DNA of 64,000 bases from CAYPGT01 sp964512985 (GTDB lineage: Bacteria; Cyanobacteriota; Vampirovibrionia; LMEP-6097): assembly GCA_964512985.1 (NCBI GenBank), contig CAZELI010000005.1, forward strand, positions 17,412 to 81,411. The letters run 5' to 3'. Numbering within the stretch: position 1 is the first letter of the stretch; every line of letters begins with the position of its first letter. The notes below the pieces were generated by a model, which searched no databases, was not told where the DNA came from, and saw only the letters and a program-made list of their open reading frames with translations. Shown one piece after another: positions 1-9,400 of the stretch. Made by a program: the position numbers and the translations under genes.

Positions 1-1
1 C

Positions 2-736
2 AGTGATCTGAGTACTTTAACTGTACCAAGCACACTTGAATATTTAATTTTAACTGATAATGAAATAGAATCTCTGAATGGTTTTGTGTTGAATAGTGGT
101 TTGCAAACTCTGCTATTGAGTTTTAATAATGTAGATCAAATAGCAGATTATTCTTTTCCTCAGACATTAACCTATCTGAGTCTATCATCTGATAATCTAG
201 AAGACTTTGATATAGCTAACTTCATTGTCACTAATAATTTAGACACTCTAGACTTATCTGGCAACTTTATCACCGATATCAATGGTATAGTCTTTAACAA
301 CAAGATTAAACTATTAAATCTTATAGGCTGTAATATAGAACAACTATCCTGGAACCTTTTACCTGATTCACTTGAAACATTGTATATTAACGGTAATCAA
401 ATCACTAATTTCGGTGAAAGTAGTTTTCCTCCTAACTTGAAAGAGCTAGGCTTAGGCGTAACATTTATTGAAGATCTTTCAACACTAGATCTCCCAGATA
501 CACTAGAGACACTCCATCTTAATCGCAATCTACTCAGTAACTTAACAGGCCTCACTCTTCCACCAAATCTCAAGAAACTCAATCTCAAGAATAATTTCCT
601 AACCAATATCAATGAGCTAGAGTTACCAGAGACTATGCGCTTACTAAACCTTAAAGGTAATCGTATTAGTCTTAAAGAACAGCAACGTATAATCAAGAAA
701 TATAGACATCTTAAGAAGCTTAGAATACTTTTTTAG
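2..736 (+). CDS. Leucine-rich-repeat protein, 5' end outside window
   Basis: The frame is open from the window edge to the stop at 736, so only the C-terminal 244 residues are visible. It is built of degenerate 20-23 residue leucine-rich repeats; several contain a 'LP-x-x-L-x-x-L-x-L-x-x-N' core (for example LPDTLETLHLNRN and LPPNLKKLNLKNN), the consensus of bacterial LRR proteins such as internalins and YopM/IpaH-type effectors. The last 25 residues are basic and outside the repeats. Such domains usually bind proteins; in host-associated bacteria they are often secreted. No signal peptide can be judged because the N-terminus is missing. Function is inferred from the fold only. Confidence 0.8.
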   Translation, partial: SDLSTLTVPSTLEYLILTDNEIESLNGFVLNSGLQTLLLSFNNVDQIADYSFPQTLTYLSLSSDNLEDFDIANFIVTNNLDTLDLSGNFITDINGIVFNNKIKLLNLIGCNIEQLSWNLLPDSLETLYINGNQITNFGESSFPPNLKELGLGVTFIEDLSTLDLPDTLETLHLNRNLLSNLTGLTLPPNLKKLNLKNNFLTNINELELPETMRLLNLKGNRISLKEQQRIIKKYRHLKKLRILF

Positions 737-741
737 TTACA

Positions 742-799
742 ATGCTATAGATAGACTTGATAAAGCTATATCACAACCTAACCCTATTACCACACTATA
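742..799 (+). pseudogene. Vestige of the 3' end of a duplicated gene
   Basis: This short stretch encodes AIDRLDKAISQPNPITTL followed by a stop. It matches the last residues of the intact gene ending at 3563 (DAIERLDA... then KAISQPNPITAL), with the middle deleted. Both copies abut the 3' end of a paralogous secreted Ig-like gene on the other strand, so this is the scar of a duplication that included both genes. Confidence 0.75.
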
Positions 800-1631
800 G
801 ACCACTCCCAGCAAAAGTATTCGGAGTAGATTTAGTCCAGAAGTCCCAACTGTCTTTATCAGCAATATCTTCATAATCATCAATAGGAAAATTTATATAG
901 TAATGAGTATTATTGGCTAAATTTATAGAAGGATCGATTGTAATTGTTGGAGTTCCCCAGCCAGTCACTAGATTACTAGTAACATCAATTGTTGCGACTA
1001 TCGCGTCACCAACGTATTCGCGGATAAGAATATCACCAACAGCTACTGTGGTATTACCATTGAAAGTAATGCTAAGACCCTCATAGGATTGCATGAAGTG
1101 TGCATTATCAGGCGGAGATAGATGCTTAATTATTGCTTCTTCTGGAGTAGCACAGCAGACCATCGCGTCAGGAGGATAACAGTCAGGAGCAGCAGCTCCA
1201 GTTGTAAAATTCCAAGTAGTAGAATTAGAAATTCCATCAAGCACCGGAGAACCTGTTGGATCTGACCCTAGCGAGTTGTTTTCAATATTAATATAGTAAC
1301 CTGTATTTGGTTCAAACAAAGACCAAGGGTCTATTGTTAAAGTATTAGTTCCTTCACCAGTATAATTTCCAGAACCAAAGGTTTCCACGCCTGATCCATC
1401 GCTGCTCTTACGTATTGTAAAAGTATTTGAAATAGGAAGATTTTTCCATGGCATGTTAAATATAATAGTCAAATTAGTGCCTAATGGAACATTAATAGCA
1501 TTGTCTGGAGGATCAAAGCTGGTAACAGTCATATCCGCGCTTGCAGTATTTTCCAAAAAGCATAACTGTAAACAAATACATGTAAGAGCTACAATAAAAT
1601 ACAGCCTGATTTTATATTTTTTTGTTTTCAT
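795..1631 (-). CDS. Secreted protein with two bacterial Ig-like (Big_5/SbsA-type) domains, paralog 1
   Basis: The 278-residue product starts with a clear Sec signal peptide: basic MKTKKYKIRLY, a hydrophobic core and a likely cleavage after ASA near residue 32. Two Ig-like modules follow. Each has an opening like 'PPDNAINVPLGTNLTIIFN' and an 'NTLTIDP...NTGYYINI...WNFTT' end, typical of the Big_5/SbsA Ig-like family of surface proteins. A Cys-rich linker (CYPPDAMVCC) separates them. It is paralogous to the gene at 3558-4394, with near-identical C-termini ending in WDFWTK-TPNTF-GSGL. Location is probably periplasmic or cell-surface; no ligand can be assigned. Confidence 0.8.
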   Translation of the reverse strand: MKTKKYKIRLYFIVALTCICLQLCFLENTASADMTVTSFDPPDNAINVPLGTNLTIIFNMPWKNLPISNTFTIRKSSDGSGVETFGSGNYTGEGTNTLTIDPWSLFEPNTGYYINIENNSLGSDPTGSPVLDGISNSTTWNFTTGAAAPDCYPPDAMVCCATPEEAIIKHLSPPDNAHFMQSYEGLSITFNGNTTVAVGDILIREYVGDAIVATIDVTSNLVTGWGTPTITIDPSINLANNTHYYINFPIDDYEDIADKDSWDFWTKSTPNTFAGSGL

Positions 1632-1788
1632 TGCATAAGGGTTGATATGCCGTTATAACTGTATTATGGAACTGTCTTAGATCTAAGCTCCTAGATCATT
1701 CAGATTAATATTTGGGTTAAAATTAGTCTAAATAGAGTAGAGTATAAATTACTAATTTTTACAAATTTATGAAAATTTGAGTAAAATA

Positions 1789-1797
1789 TGTTATAAT
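1789..1797 (+). promoter_or_regulatory. Extended -10 promoter
   Basis: The sequence TGTTATAAT is a perfect extended -10 element (TGn-TATAAT) lying 12 bases before the ATG at 1810. Transcription would start near 1804, leaving almost no leader, so the mRNA may be nearly leaderless. Confidence 0.5.
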
Positions 1798-1809
1798 AAG
1801 TATTTACCC

Positions 1810-2625
1810 ATGCTTTTAAGGTCAACAATAAATCAAATAAGACCCTATGCGCTGCGGGGTGTATGCGGTCTTGGTTTATCAGTAGCAGCTGTGGCTGCTA
1901 CTCTTACGGGACTCAATGCAGTTGAAACACATTATCGAATTCAGAAATTTGATCAAAAATCAGATAAAGACTATGAAAGAAGGGCGTGGAAAGCTGCTAT
2001 AAGTGAATGGGAATGGGCGACTGGTAAAAAAGTGAATGAAATTTTTTTAACTCCCCCAGACGATCAATATCAAAATCAAAGAATAGTAATCCCTGCCGAT
2101 GATCCATTTCATCAAAGAACAGTGGATGAACGAGGAAGACTATGGCTCGCTGAAAGAGGTTTCCAAAGTGCTTCAACAATGATAGATGGAACAACTGACG
2201 ACGAGAAAGCAGAAGAGTATTTGAGGTTACATGGTACCACCTCTAAAAATAAAGTATCGTTAGACTCAACCATTAAAAACTCTACTAATTTAGGTCTCGG
2301 AGATCTTAAATATTTACAAGAACTAGAATCTGCCTTTGATGCCGATAAAGCACTGCGGGATAGGATTAATGAGTTGATAGAAGAAGACACTAGTGGTACA
2401 AAATATGGTTATTTGCATACATATAAATTAAAGCTGGGTGAACCAGTTAGCAAACGTTTATCTGATGATTTATTAAAGTCTAATCCTCAAGAGCCTGAGA
2501 AAATAAAAGAAGGGCTTTTAAAACTTTTAGATAATTATGTAGCAGTTAAATATGATACATGTCGACCTCGTACTGATCCATCCAGATCAATAGTAACTAC
2601 TATGTTGCATGATTCTGGTAGATAA
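1810..2625 (+). CDS. Membrane-anchored protein of unknown function
   Basis: I chose the ATG at 1810 rather than the upstream TTG at 1777, because the upstream part overlaps a strong -10 box. The 271-residue product has one N-terminal hydrophobic segment (about residues 17-35, GVCGLGLSVAAVAATL) after a basic stretch, so it is either anchored in the inner membrane or exported. The remainder is charged and mostly helical in appearance, with no motif I recognise. It sits between two secreted Ig-like paralogs transcribed towards it from either side, in a group of apparently envelope-directed genes. Confidence 0.6.
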   Translation: MLLRSTINQIRPYALRGVCGLGLSVAAVAATLTGLNAVETHYRIQKFDQKSDKDYERRAWKAAISEWEWATGKKVNEIFLTPPDDQYQNQRIVIPADDPFHQRTVDERGRLWLAERGFQSASTMIDGTTDDEKAEEYLRLHGTTSKNKVSLDSTIKNSTNLGLGDLKYLQELESAFDADKALRDRINELIEEDTSGTKYGYLHTYKLKLGEPVSKRLSDDLLKSNPQEPEKIKEGLLKLLDNYVAVKYDTCRPRTDPSRSIVTTMLHDSGR

Positions 2626-2634
2626 TAATTATTT

Positions 2635-2698
2635 AAGTAAGGGAACTAGATTTAGCTACCTAATTCCCCTTAATTCCTTACTTTACTTATCTTTTTTT
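2635..2698 (+). terminator. Probable intrinsic terminator
   Basis: An imperfect inverted repeat (AAGTAAGGGAA paired with TTCCTTACTT) is followed after a few bases by a run of seven T. It lies directly after the gene ending at 2625, as expected for its transcription end. Confidence 0.5.
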
Positions 2699-2765
2699 GA
2701 AGGGCTGTGTGGCTTAATAAAATTACTATTTTCACCCAAGGGGTCTTGCTTAAATTAAACATTAA

Positions 2766-3563
2766 ATGTTACAATTGAGTATTGACATGCGTTTGCGTTC
2801 TCGAGAAGTTAAACCTATATTAAATGTTGAACAAAGGACTTCCCCTTCTTCGGCAGATAAGGAAGCTATAACCAGAAGGAATTGGATGTTAGGAACACTA
2901 GGTCTGACAGCTGGTGCCATACCTGTTTTTAATTACGCAATAAATGTTGGTAGAGATATTTATAAAGCTTCTATCGATTCTGTAAGTAGTGAAGAAGCTG
3001 ATGTAGGTATGCATGCTCAACAAGAACAAGCTATTACAGCAACTATACAAGCCAATCTAAAATGGGCTAAAGGCGACGGAAAAAATTGGTTAGAATCTCT
3101 GTTTACTAAAAAAGAAATTCAAAATACGATAACCCAAATATCAGAAATGGACTCAACTCAACTTATGGAACTGAGAAACAAGTCTATTAAGGAGTTTACA
3201 AATCAAAGTTTACTACCGCTACCATTTTTACAAAATTTTTATATGAAAGAATCTGAATTGTATCGTCCAACCAATATCTCTGAGCTGGTTCGAGCCTATG
3301 CTGAGAAAAAAGGAACAACACAAGAGAGTGTTATTCAAGAATATGGTTTAAATAGTCTTGATTTAAGTCCAGAGGCTCCCTCTCTTGCTGTACAGTTAGC
3401 TCAAAAAGAACAAGGTTTGGAAATTACTATTCCAAAGTTAGTGCAATATTCAGATGCTATAGAAAGACTTGATGCTAAATTAAGAAGAATAGGAACGGAA
3501 GAATCAGCACCGCGAGAATTAGCAAAAGCTATATCACAACCTAATCCTATTACCGCACTATAG
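2766..3563 (+). CDS. Exported or membrane protein with Tat-like signal, unknown function
   Basis: The 265-residue product has a twin-arginine-like motif at about residue 38 (TRRNWML) followed by a hydrophobic stretch (GTLGLTAGAIPVF), which suggests Tat export or an N-terminal anchor. The rest is helical, with Gln/Glu-rich segments and no known catalytic motif. Its last 12 residues are repeated in the vestige at 742-799. The stop codon overlaps the end of the convergent Ig-like gene at 3558 by a few bases, an arrangement preserved in the decayed copy. Confidence 0.6.
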   Translation: MLQLSIDMRLRSREVKPILNVEQRTSPSSADKEAITRRNWMLGTLGLTAGAIPVFNYAINVGRDIYKASIDSVSSEEADVGMHAQQEQAITATIQANLKWAKGDGKNWLESLFTKKEIQNTITQISEMDSTQLMELRNKSIKEFTNQSLLPLPFLQNFYMKESELYRPTNISELVRAYAEKKGTTQESVIQEYGLNSLDLSPEAPSLAVQLAQKEQGLEITIPKLVQYSDAIERLDAKLRRIGTEESAPRELAKAISQPNPITAL

Positions 3564-4394
3564 ACCACTCCCACTAAAAGTATTAGGAGTGGCTTTAGTC
3601 CAGAAGTCCCATTTGTCTTTATCAGCAACGGTAGCGTAGTCTGTCAAATCAAGATTAATATAGTAGTGAGTATTGTCTGCTAAATTTACTGAAGGATTGA
3701 TAGTAATGCTAGTAGTACCCCAACCTATAACTTGATTACTTGTAATGTCAATAGTTTCCACAGCGCTATCATCGCTGTATTTCCTAATAACAATATTGCC
3801 GACACCGACTGTGACAACTTGATCAAGAATCATATTGATACCTTCGTAAGATTGCATAAAATGTCCACCATCTGGAGGTGACTTATGTAAGATCTCTGGA
3901 TCTTCGGCAATACATGGACCGATGCAAGTAGGAGGGTTATAGCAACCGGCTGTAGTAAAATTCCAAGTCATATCATCATTAATACCAGCATAATGAAGTT
4001 CGTCCATATCATCGGAGTATATAATGTCATTTGTAATTGTGACGTAATAATCATCGAGCGAAAAATTACCAGTAGGATCAATAGTTAGAGTATTAGTATG
4101 CTCTCCAGTAATATTAGCTGGATAAGCAGGAAAGTTATAAGTTTCAAACACATTGTTTGTACCAAGCTCTTTGATTTGAATACTGCCAGCATTGCCCGTC
4201 ACTCTCCAAGCACGATTAAAAGTAAGTGTGAGATTATTATTAACAGCTACCCCCAGATCATCATCAGCAGGAGTGTAGTTACTTACTGTCATACTTAGTG
4301 CGTAAACTTTATTTTCATAGAAACACAATTGCAAGCCAAATGCGATTATGACCACAATAAAACTTAGTACAAGATTGTTCTTGTTTGTTTTCAT
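3558..4394 (-). CDS. Secreted protein with two bacterial Ig-like (Big_5/SbsA-type) domains, paralog 2
   Basis: This 278-residue product has the same length and plan as the product of 795-1631: Sec signal peptide (MKTNKNNLVLSFIVVIIAFGLQLCF), a first Ig-like module, a Cys-rich linker (CYNPPTCIGPC), a second Ig-like module, and the C-terminus WDFWTKATPNTFSGSGL. The second module and C-terminus are much closer between the paralogs than the first module, so the N-terminal domain has diverged faster. This is consistent with a surface protein under diversifying pressure, though that is inference. Confidence 0.8.
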   Translation of the reverse strand: MKTNKNNLVLSFIVVIIAFGLQLCFYENKVYALSMTVSNYTPADDDLGVAVNNNLTLTFNRAWRVTGNAGSIQIKELGTNNVFETYNFPAYPANITGEHTNTLTIDPTGNFSLDDYYVTITNDIIYSDDMDELHYAGINDDMTWNFTTAGCYNPPTCIGPCIAEDPEILHKSPPDGGHFMQSYEGINMILDQVVTVGVGNIVIRKYSDDSAVETIDITSNQVIGWGTTSITINPSVNLADNTHYYINLDLTDYATVADKDKWDFWTKATPNTFSGSGL

Positions 4395-4589
4395 TAAATT
4401 AACAAGGACATGGATAGTCCGTGATTATATTAGGCGACTATTCTAGGCTTAAGATTCTAGGCTATTTGAACTAATTAGTTAAGATTCCTGATAAATTCTC
4501 TTTAATTTATCAGTTTACTCTTGACATTTTGAACATTTAGCCTCCATGAATCATAATCATATTGTTCATAAGCATTTCTTCGTTATCTT

Positions 4590-4598
4590 TGGTATAAT
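4590..4598 (+). promoter_or_regulatory. Extended -10 promoter
   Basis: TGGTATAAT is a perfect extended -10 element 32 bases before the ATG at 4631. A ribosome-binding site (AGAGG at 4617-4621) follows at correct spacing. Confidence 0.6.
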
Positions 4599-4630
4599 GT
4601 TAATGAAATTTCATTTAGAGGAAATTACCT

Positions 4631-5374
4631 ATGAGCCTAATAAAGAGAGGGATTGTAAGCTTAACTATGGCCGCAAATGCAGTTGGCCTAACTCCTGAGG
4701 TAGCTAAATCGGCTGATAAACCTCTTCAAGGTGAAACATCAAAACCAGTTGCTGGTTCAAAAATAGGTAGCGAACAGACTCCAGCAGAATTATTTGTACC
4801 TTCACCTAAATCTGAGGAAGCTACAGGTACAACAGTGGCTGCTAATAGTCCTTCAACTACAGAAAACAGAGAAATTGTTACTCCTTCTCCTTCAGCCAAT
4901 TTAACATTTAAAGAATTTACTCCTGTGAAAGGATCTGAAGTAGATGATAAGATGACAGCTTCTCAGATAGTGCGTATAGCACACGAACATGGTCTTATAA
5001 GTAATGAAGTTGTTAATGACAAGAAAAGCAATGCTTATGCACAATTTATTGAAGCAATAAGGGCAGTAAAAGTTGAACAAAGAGGGCTAGCACTTAATCG
5101 TACGGTTACATCCTTATCAAATTTGGTAGAATCAGAAGTTTTTACAGTCTCTGAAGCTAGAGACATAATGATGAGACATACTAATGCAGCCAATTATATA
5201 ACAACGAGGCTTAACGGTAAATTTACCGAACAAGCTAAAGCAATATCTGAACTTGATAGAAGTAAAAGTAAAGAATATTACAAAGCTCTAATGCAAGTAG
5301 AAAGTGTAGCTGATGGCAATCGACTCTTAGATAGACTAAAAAATGATTCTCAGCAACATCTTACTAAAAATTAG
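4631..5374 (+). CDS. Protein of unknown function, possibly exported
   Basis: The start is fixed by AGAGG ten bases upstream of the ATG and by an extended -10 promoter. The first 25 residues (MSLIKRGIVSLTMAANAVGLTPEVAKSA) resemble a weak signal peptide. A long Pro/Ser/Thr-rich low-complexity region follows (residues 30-95), then a helical C-terminal domain of about 145 residues. No family is recognised. The layout of exported leader, disordered linker and small helical domain is common in secreted effectors or surface proteins, but nothing here proves this. Confidence 0.6.
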   Translation: MSLIKRGIVSLTMAANAVGLTPEVAKSADKPLQGETSKPVAGSKIGSEQTPAELFVPSPKSEEATGTTVAANSPSTTENREIVTPSPSANLTFKEFTPVKGSEVDDKMTASQIVRIAHEHGLISNEVVNDKKSNAYAQFIEAIRAVKVEQRGLALNRTVTSLSNLVESEVFTVSEARDIMMRHTNAANYITTRLNGKFTEQAKAISELDRSKSKEYYKALMQVESVADGNRLLDRLKNDSQQHLTKN

Positions 5375-5400
5375 CAATATTTATGATTATCTAGCAACTT

Positions 5401-6303
5401 CTATTGAGTAGCAATATCTCGTGCGCTTGGAGACTCTGTTGCTGTATTAAATTCATCGTCTATATTAGAGTTAATTGGTGATGTAAATGACGGCTCTGGT
5501 GTTATCGATGTCCTACCTTCACCACCAATCACATTCTCTCTACTTAAATTTCCAAAATTTGTATTAGTCGCATCACTCAAGCCACCAAAAGATCCCGCAC
5601 CACTATTCCCACTATTAGCAATGATAGTATTTCCAATAATATTATTTCCAGAATTAATGGCAGTAGAACCATTACCACCTAAACCACCAGCCCCTCCTGA
5701 TAAAGCATTGCTTAAAGGACCTCCAGCAGTGGAACCACCGCTAGTTGAAGTTGATTGTTGTGAATTAGCATCTGCTTTAGGTGCTTCAAATCCATATTGT
5801 CCAGGGTCTGTTTTTAACGTATCTATAAGTGTCTTCTGATCAGATGTTGCTTCTTGTATTCTCGATTGTCCAGAGCTGTTTGTTAAATTTGCAATATCGT
5901 TTTGAAGGCTAGTAACCTTATCCTTGATAGGATTTCCTGAGCTTGTCTCTGTGGCAGGCTTAGCGTTAGCATCTTTTTCCCATTGCTTATTAGCCTGTTC
6001 TGCTGTTTTAATCTGCCCTACAATTTCTAAACCTTTAATTGTTTGTTTACTGACATCAGCTTTTTCTTCCGTTGCTGATTTAGGTTTTTGTAAAGGAGTT
6101 TCTGTTTTAAGTTTTTCTTTGCCTAGTTCACTACTGGTCTCTACTACATTACCGTCTGCATCCACAGACTGACCCTGTGCATTAACACCTACTGCTGTTC
6201 CTGGCTCGGATTTAGTTGCTGTTGATTTAGACGAACTCTTCGGCGCTGACGTACTAGTCGGCGCAGTAATAGCTATAGCAGAAATTATTGCAGAAATGCT
6301 CAT
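5401..6303 (-). CDS. Ser/Gly/Asn-rich low-complexity protein of unknown function
   Basis: The 300-residue product starts after a strong AAGGGGG ribosome-binding site. It opens with MSISAIISAIAITAPTSTSAP, then alternates Ser/Thr/Lys-rich and Gly/Asn-rich segments (for example GGAGGLGGNGSTAINSGNN) and has no Cys. A DADGNV segment resembles a lone calcium loop. The composition suggests a mostly disordered secreted or surface protein. It shares the Thr/Ser-rich N-terminal style of the calcium-loop protein at 13351-14418, and the two flank the giant gene. No function is assigned. Confidence 0.55.
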   Translation of the reverse strand: MSISAIISAIAITAPTSTSAPKSSSKSTATKSEPGTAVGVNAQGQSVDADGNVVETSSELGKEKLKTETPLQKPKSATEEKADVSKQTIKGLEIVGQIKTAEQANKQWEKDANAKPATETSSGNPIKDKVTSLQNDIANLTNSSGQSRIQEATSDQKTLIDTLKTDPGQYGFEAPKADANSQQSTSTSGGSTAGGPLSNALSGGAGGLGGNGSTAINSGNNIIGNTIIANSGNSGAGSFGGLSDATNTNFGNLSRENVIGGEGRTSITPEPSFTSPINSNIDDEFNTATESPSARDIATQ

Positions 6304-6405
6304 TTTATCCCCCTTGGATATGTGAGTAGTAAATTATCCGGTATTAATACCGATGCATAGGTAATAACATATAGAGATTAAATGAGAGTTAAGACTAGCT
6401 TTAAA

Positions 6406-9400
6406 TCAGTTTTTTGTACTAGCGAGCTCTGAAGCCATGCCTAGAGCCCCGAGATCCTCTGTCCATTCCAAGAAAAGATCCTTGTTCTGTGGTGCCATTT
6501 CTTCTATGGCACGCTGGAGAAGGTTAGCTTGGCCTAGACCACTATTAAACTCAATCTTAGCTAGATCTATATCAATTAACTCTTCATCACCTTGGTATTC
6601 ACCATTGGCGCTATCTTTCAGGAGTTTTTCTATAGCATCTAAGGATTCCTTATGAGACCTTCCGCTTGCAAGTATAATCTTCTTACCAAAGTAACTATAG
6701 TAATAATCTAAACCACCGTAGCTGTTATCCTCACAGACAACCTTAAACTTATTCTTATCGCGCAAAACATATATATAAGGTATGTAATCAAACAAACCAT
6801 TGAGCATATAACAATTATTAGTACCAATATTATTCTGTATTATGCGTATGTCATGCGCCTGCGCAAATTTAAGTGCGTGCCTAGGGATTGCTTCTTTCAG
6901 TATCAGTTCACCTTGCTCATCTAGTAACTTCTGGATCTTACCAGCGAGGTAAAGCGGCATAATATAAATCGGTTCGCCATAAAACATCTTGGCTCCCTGA
7001 CCAGCGTTGACAGTGACAGAGCCAACATTAGCAGAGAAGAGATAGCCCTTAATACCACTCATACTCTGGAAGCTCCTCATCGCAAAGAAGATCTGCTCGT
7101 AAGGAGTAGTTTGATCGATCTTAATTCCCGAATCTACAAACGCATCCTCTACCTGGCGCGCGAACTCTGGATTAATAAAAGCACGAGCATTATTCGGAAC
7201 AAACTCCTGCATCACTAAATCATCAGTGCGAGTTTTATTAAAGATGAAATCTATCATCTCTTCTTTATCATTAGCTAAGCTCATCTTCCCGCTAATACCG
7301 CGTCCACCAGAATCCTTACTAGCCTTAAGCAACCAATAATCTATATGCGCGCAGTTACTAGCTTCGATGCGTTTCTCAAATCCTTTAGCCAAGCTATCTC
7401 TAGTCTCAAATTCTTTCTGATAAAACTCTAGCTGAACCAGGCTCTCCATATGGATTTCGTTAAGTATCTTAGGAAGTTCAGTCTTAGAATACATCTGTTC
7501 CATACTTAACATAGACCAAACTTCTGGAATCTTAAGCTCTGCGGTAAATCCATTAATATACTGCGGGTGAGTGTGAGCAGACATAATGATATTAGGCTTA
7601 GGTAGTGTAAGTTTATTAGAAGCTTTAAGCTCTGGATCCAGATTCACAAGCGCATGCACAAAGCCCTCAGCATTCAGAATATAAGATCCGTTATGTCCAG
7701 GATATTGTTTATCAGCATAGAGTGGATGACTAAACCCTGTAGAGAAAGGAGCTATATATTTAAGTTTTTGTTCTTCAAGTAATTCAGGTCTAAATGAAGT
7801 ATAGATCTGCTTGATCTCGCCTTCATTCGTTAGATATGGAGTAAACACCGAAACATTAATATATCGAATCCCGCTCTGTGAATCAGTTTGCGGGTAATCT
7901 CTTAACAGTGGAGATCTCAACACACAATTCAAATCCCATGAATGCTTACCAATATTAGAGAGTCCAGCAATCCAAACCAGATGCACATCATCCTCTACAG
8001 CATAACGGAATAATTTAGTAACAGTGGCGTTTTGGCTCTTAAGGATCACTGGTAGTGGATGCTTATCATGGTAATTACGCACAAAGTTTCTCAAGGCTCT
8101 CATACAGTCCCAGAAACGCTCTTCAATACAAATACCCTCATGCTGATAACCAATAGCAATCATGCCGTTATCATAATCACCGATCACTCCGTCACGATAC
8201 TCATGGCTACTATATTTCAATACTGATTTATGCGAGAGTAAATAATGCAGAACTTTATAAGTATGAATGCCACCTTTACAAGCAAGCTTGAACATCTTGG
8301 TTCTGAGGTTAGGTTCTAAGTAGTAAGTCTGATTAAAGCCATAGCTGGAACCTGCACAGAGACTATGAAACATATAAGGTGGGTAATCTTCCTCGTGTAC
8401 ATTCAAGTACTGATCAAAGAATATAGCAAGCTTATTGATAATCTCATTCTCATCTTCTACGCCAAGAGTAAGCATAATTAAGTAACAATCTATAAACATC
8501 TCACCAAGTTTAGAAACAGGAGCTAGATCTTCTGCCCTAGCTGCTAGCCTCTGGAATATACCGCCATGCTTCTTATGATCCCCAAAGATCTCTATTAGAG
8601 AAAGATTATCAGCTTCACGGATCTTAATAAAATTCTTCACCGCAAGATTCAATTCTGGATCCAAACTACTAAGCATAGTAGCTAAAGTTTCGAGAACCTT
8701 GAATAGGCGTCCTAGTAAAACATTCAGATCATTAATGCTTGGGGATTTAGACTTAAGCTTATCGATATAATCTATCATTAAGCGATCCCAAGACTTCTCT
8801 ATATCCTCAATAGAGCTAGGCACGACCAGTCTCTCATACTCTTGCATTCTTACCAAAACGCCATGAGAAGCCTTACTCATCTGTGCCCTATATTCAAGAC
8901 TATCAGCCGCTGAACTTACCAGAAGATCTGCCTCCTTAGTAGAACCAGCGTTCTCTAGAATTCTTACTTTAGCTTCTAATTCAAGAGGCTCGTCAGCAGC
9001 AATAAACAAATCCATCAATTCAAAGCCACGCTTACCTAAGCTTCTCATTTCATAAGACTTCTCGAATAGATCAACAATGAACTTAATAGCAGATCTCTCT
9101 TGTCCATTAATAACCCATCTACCACCAAGAATCAACCAATCATTAAAAGTCACTTCATTAGTGCTTGAATAAGTACCAACTCTAGAGAAAGCTTGAATCC
9201 ATTCGCTATAACGCTTCAGGGATTTAGCTGAAGCTCTCATCTCTTGAGCTTCATGGAATTTTTGGATAATGAGGTCTCTATCTAAATCCGCTCGTTGTTG
9301 CATTTCGTTAAAGAGAGACTGCACTTGATTATTAATAGCTAAGTAATCTTGATTCTCGTTTTGTTCAGTGGCACTTAGCTTATCTCTGTAAATCAATTTC

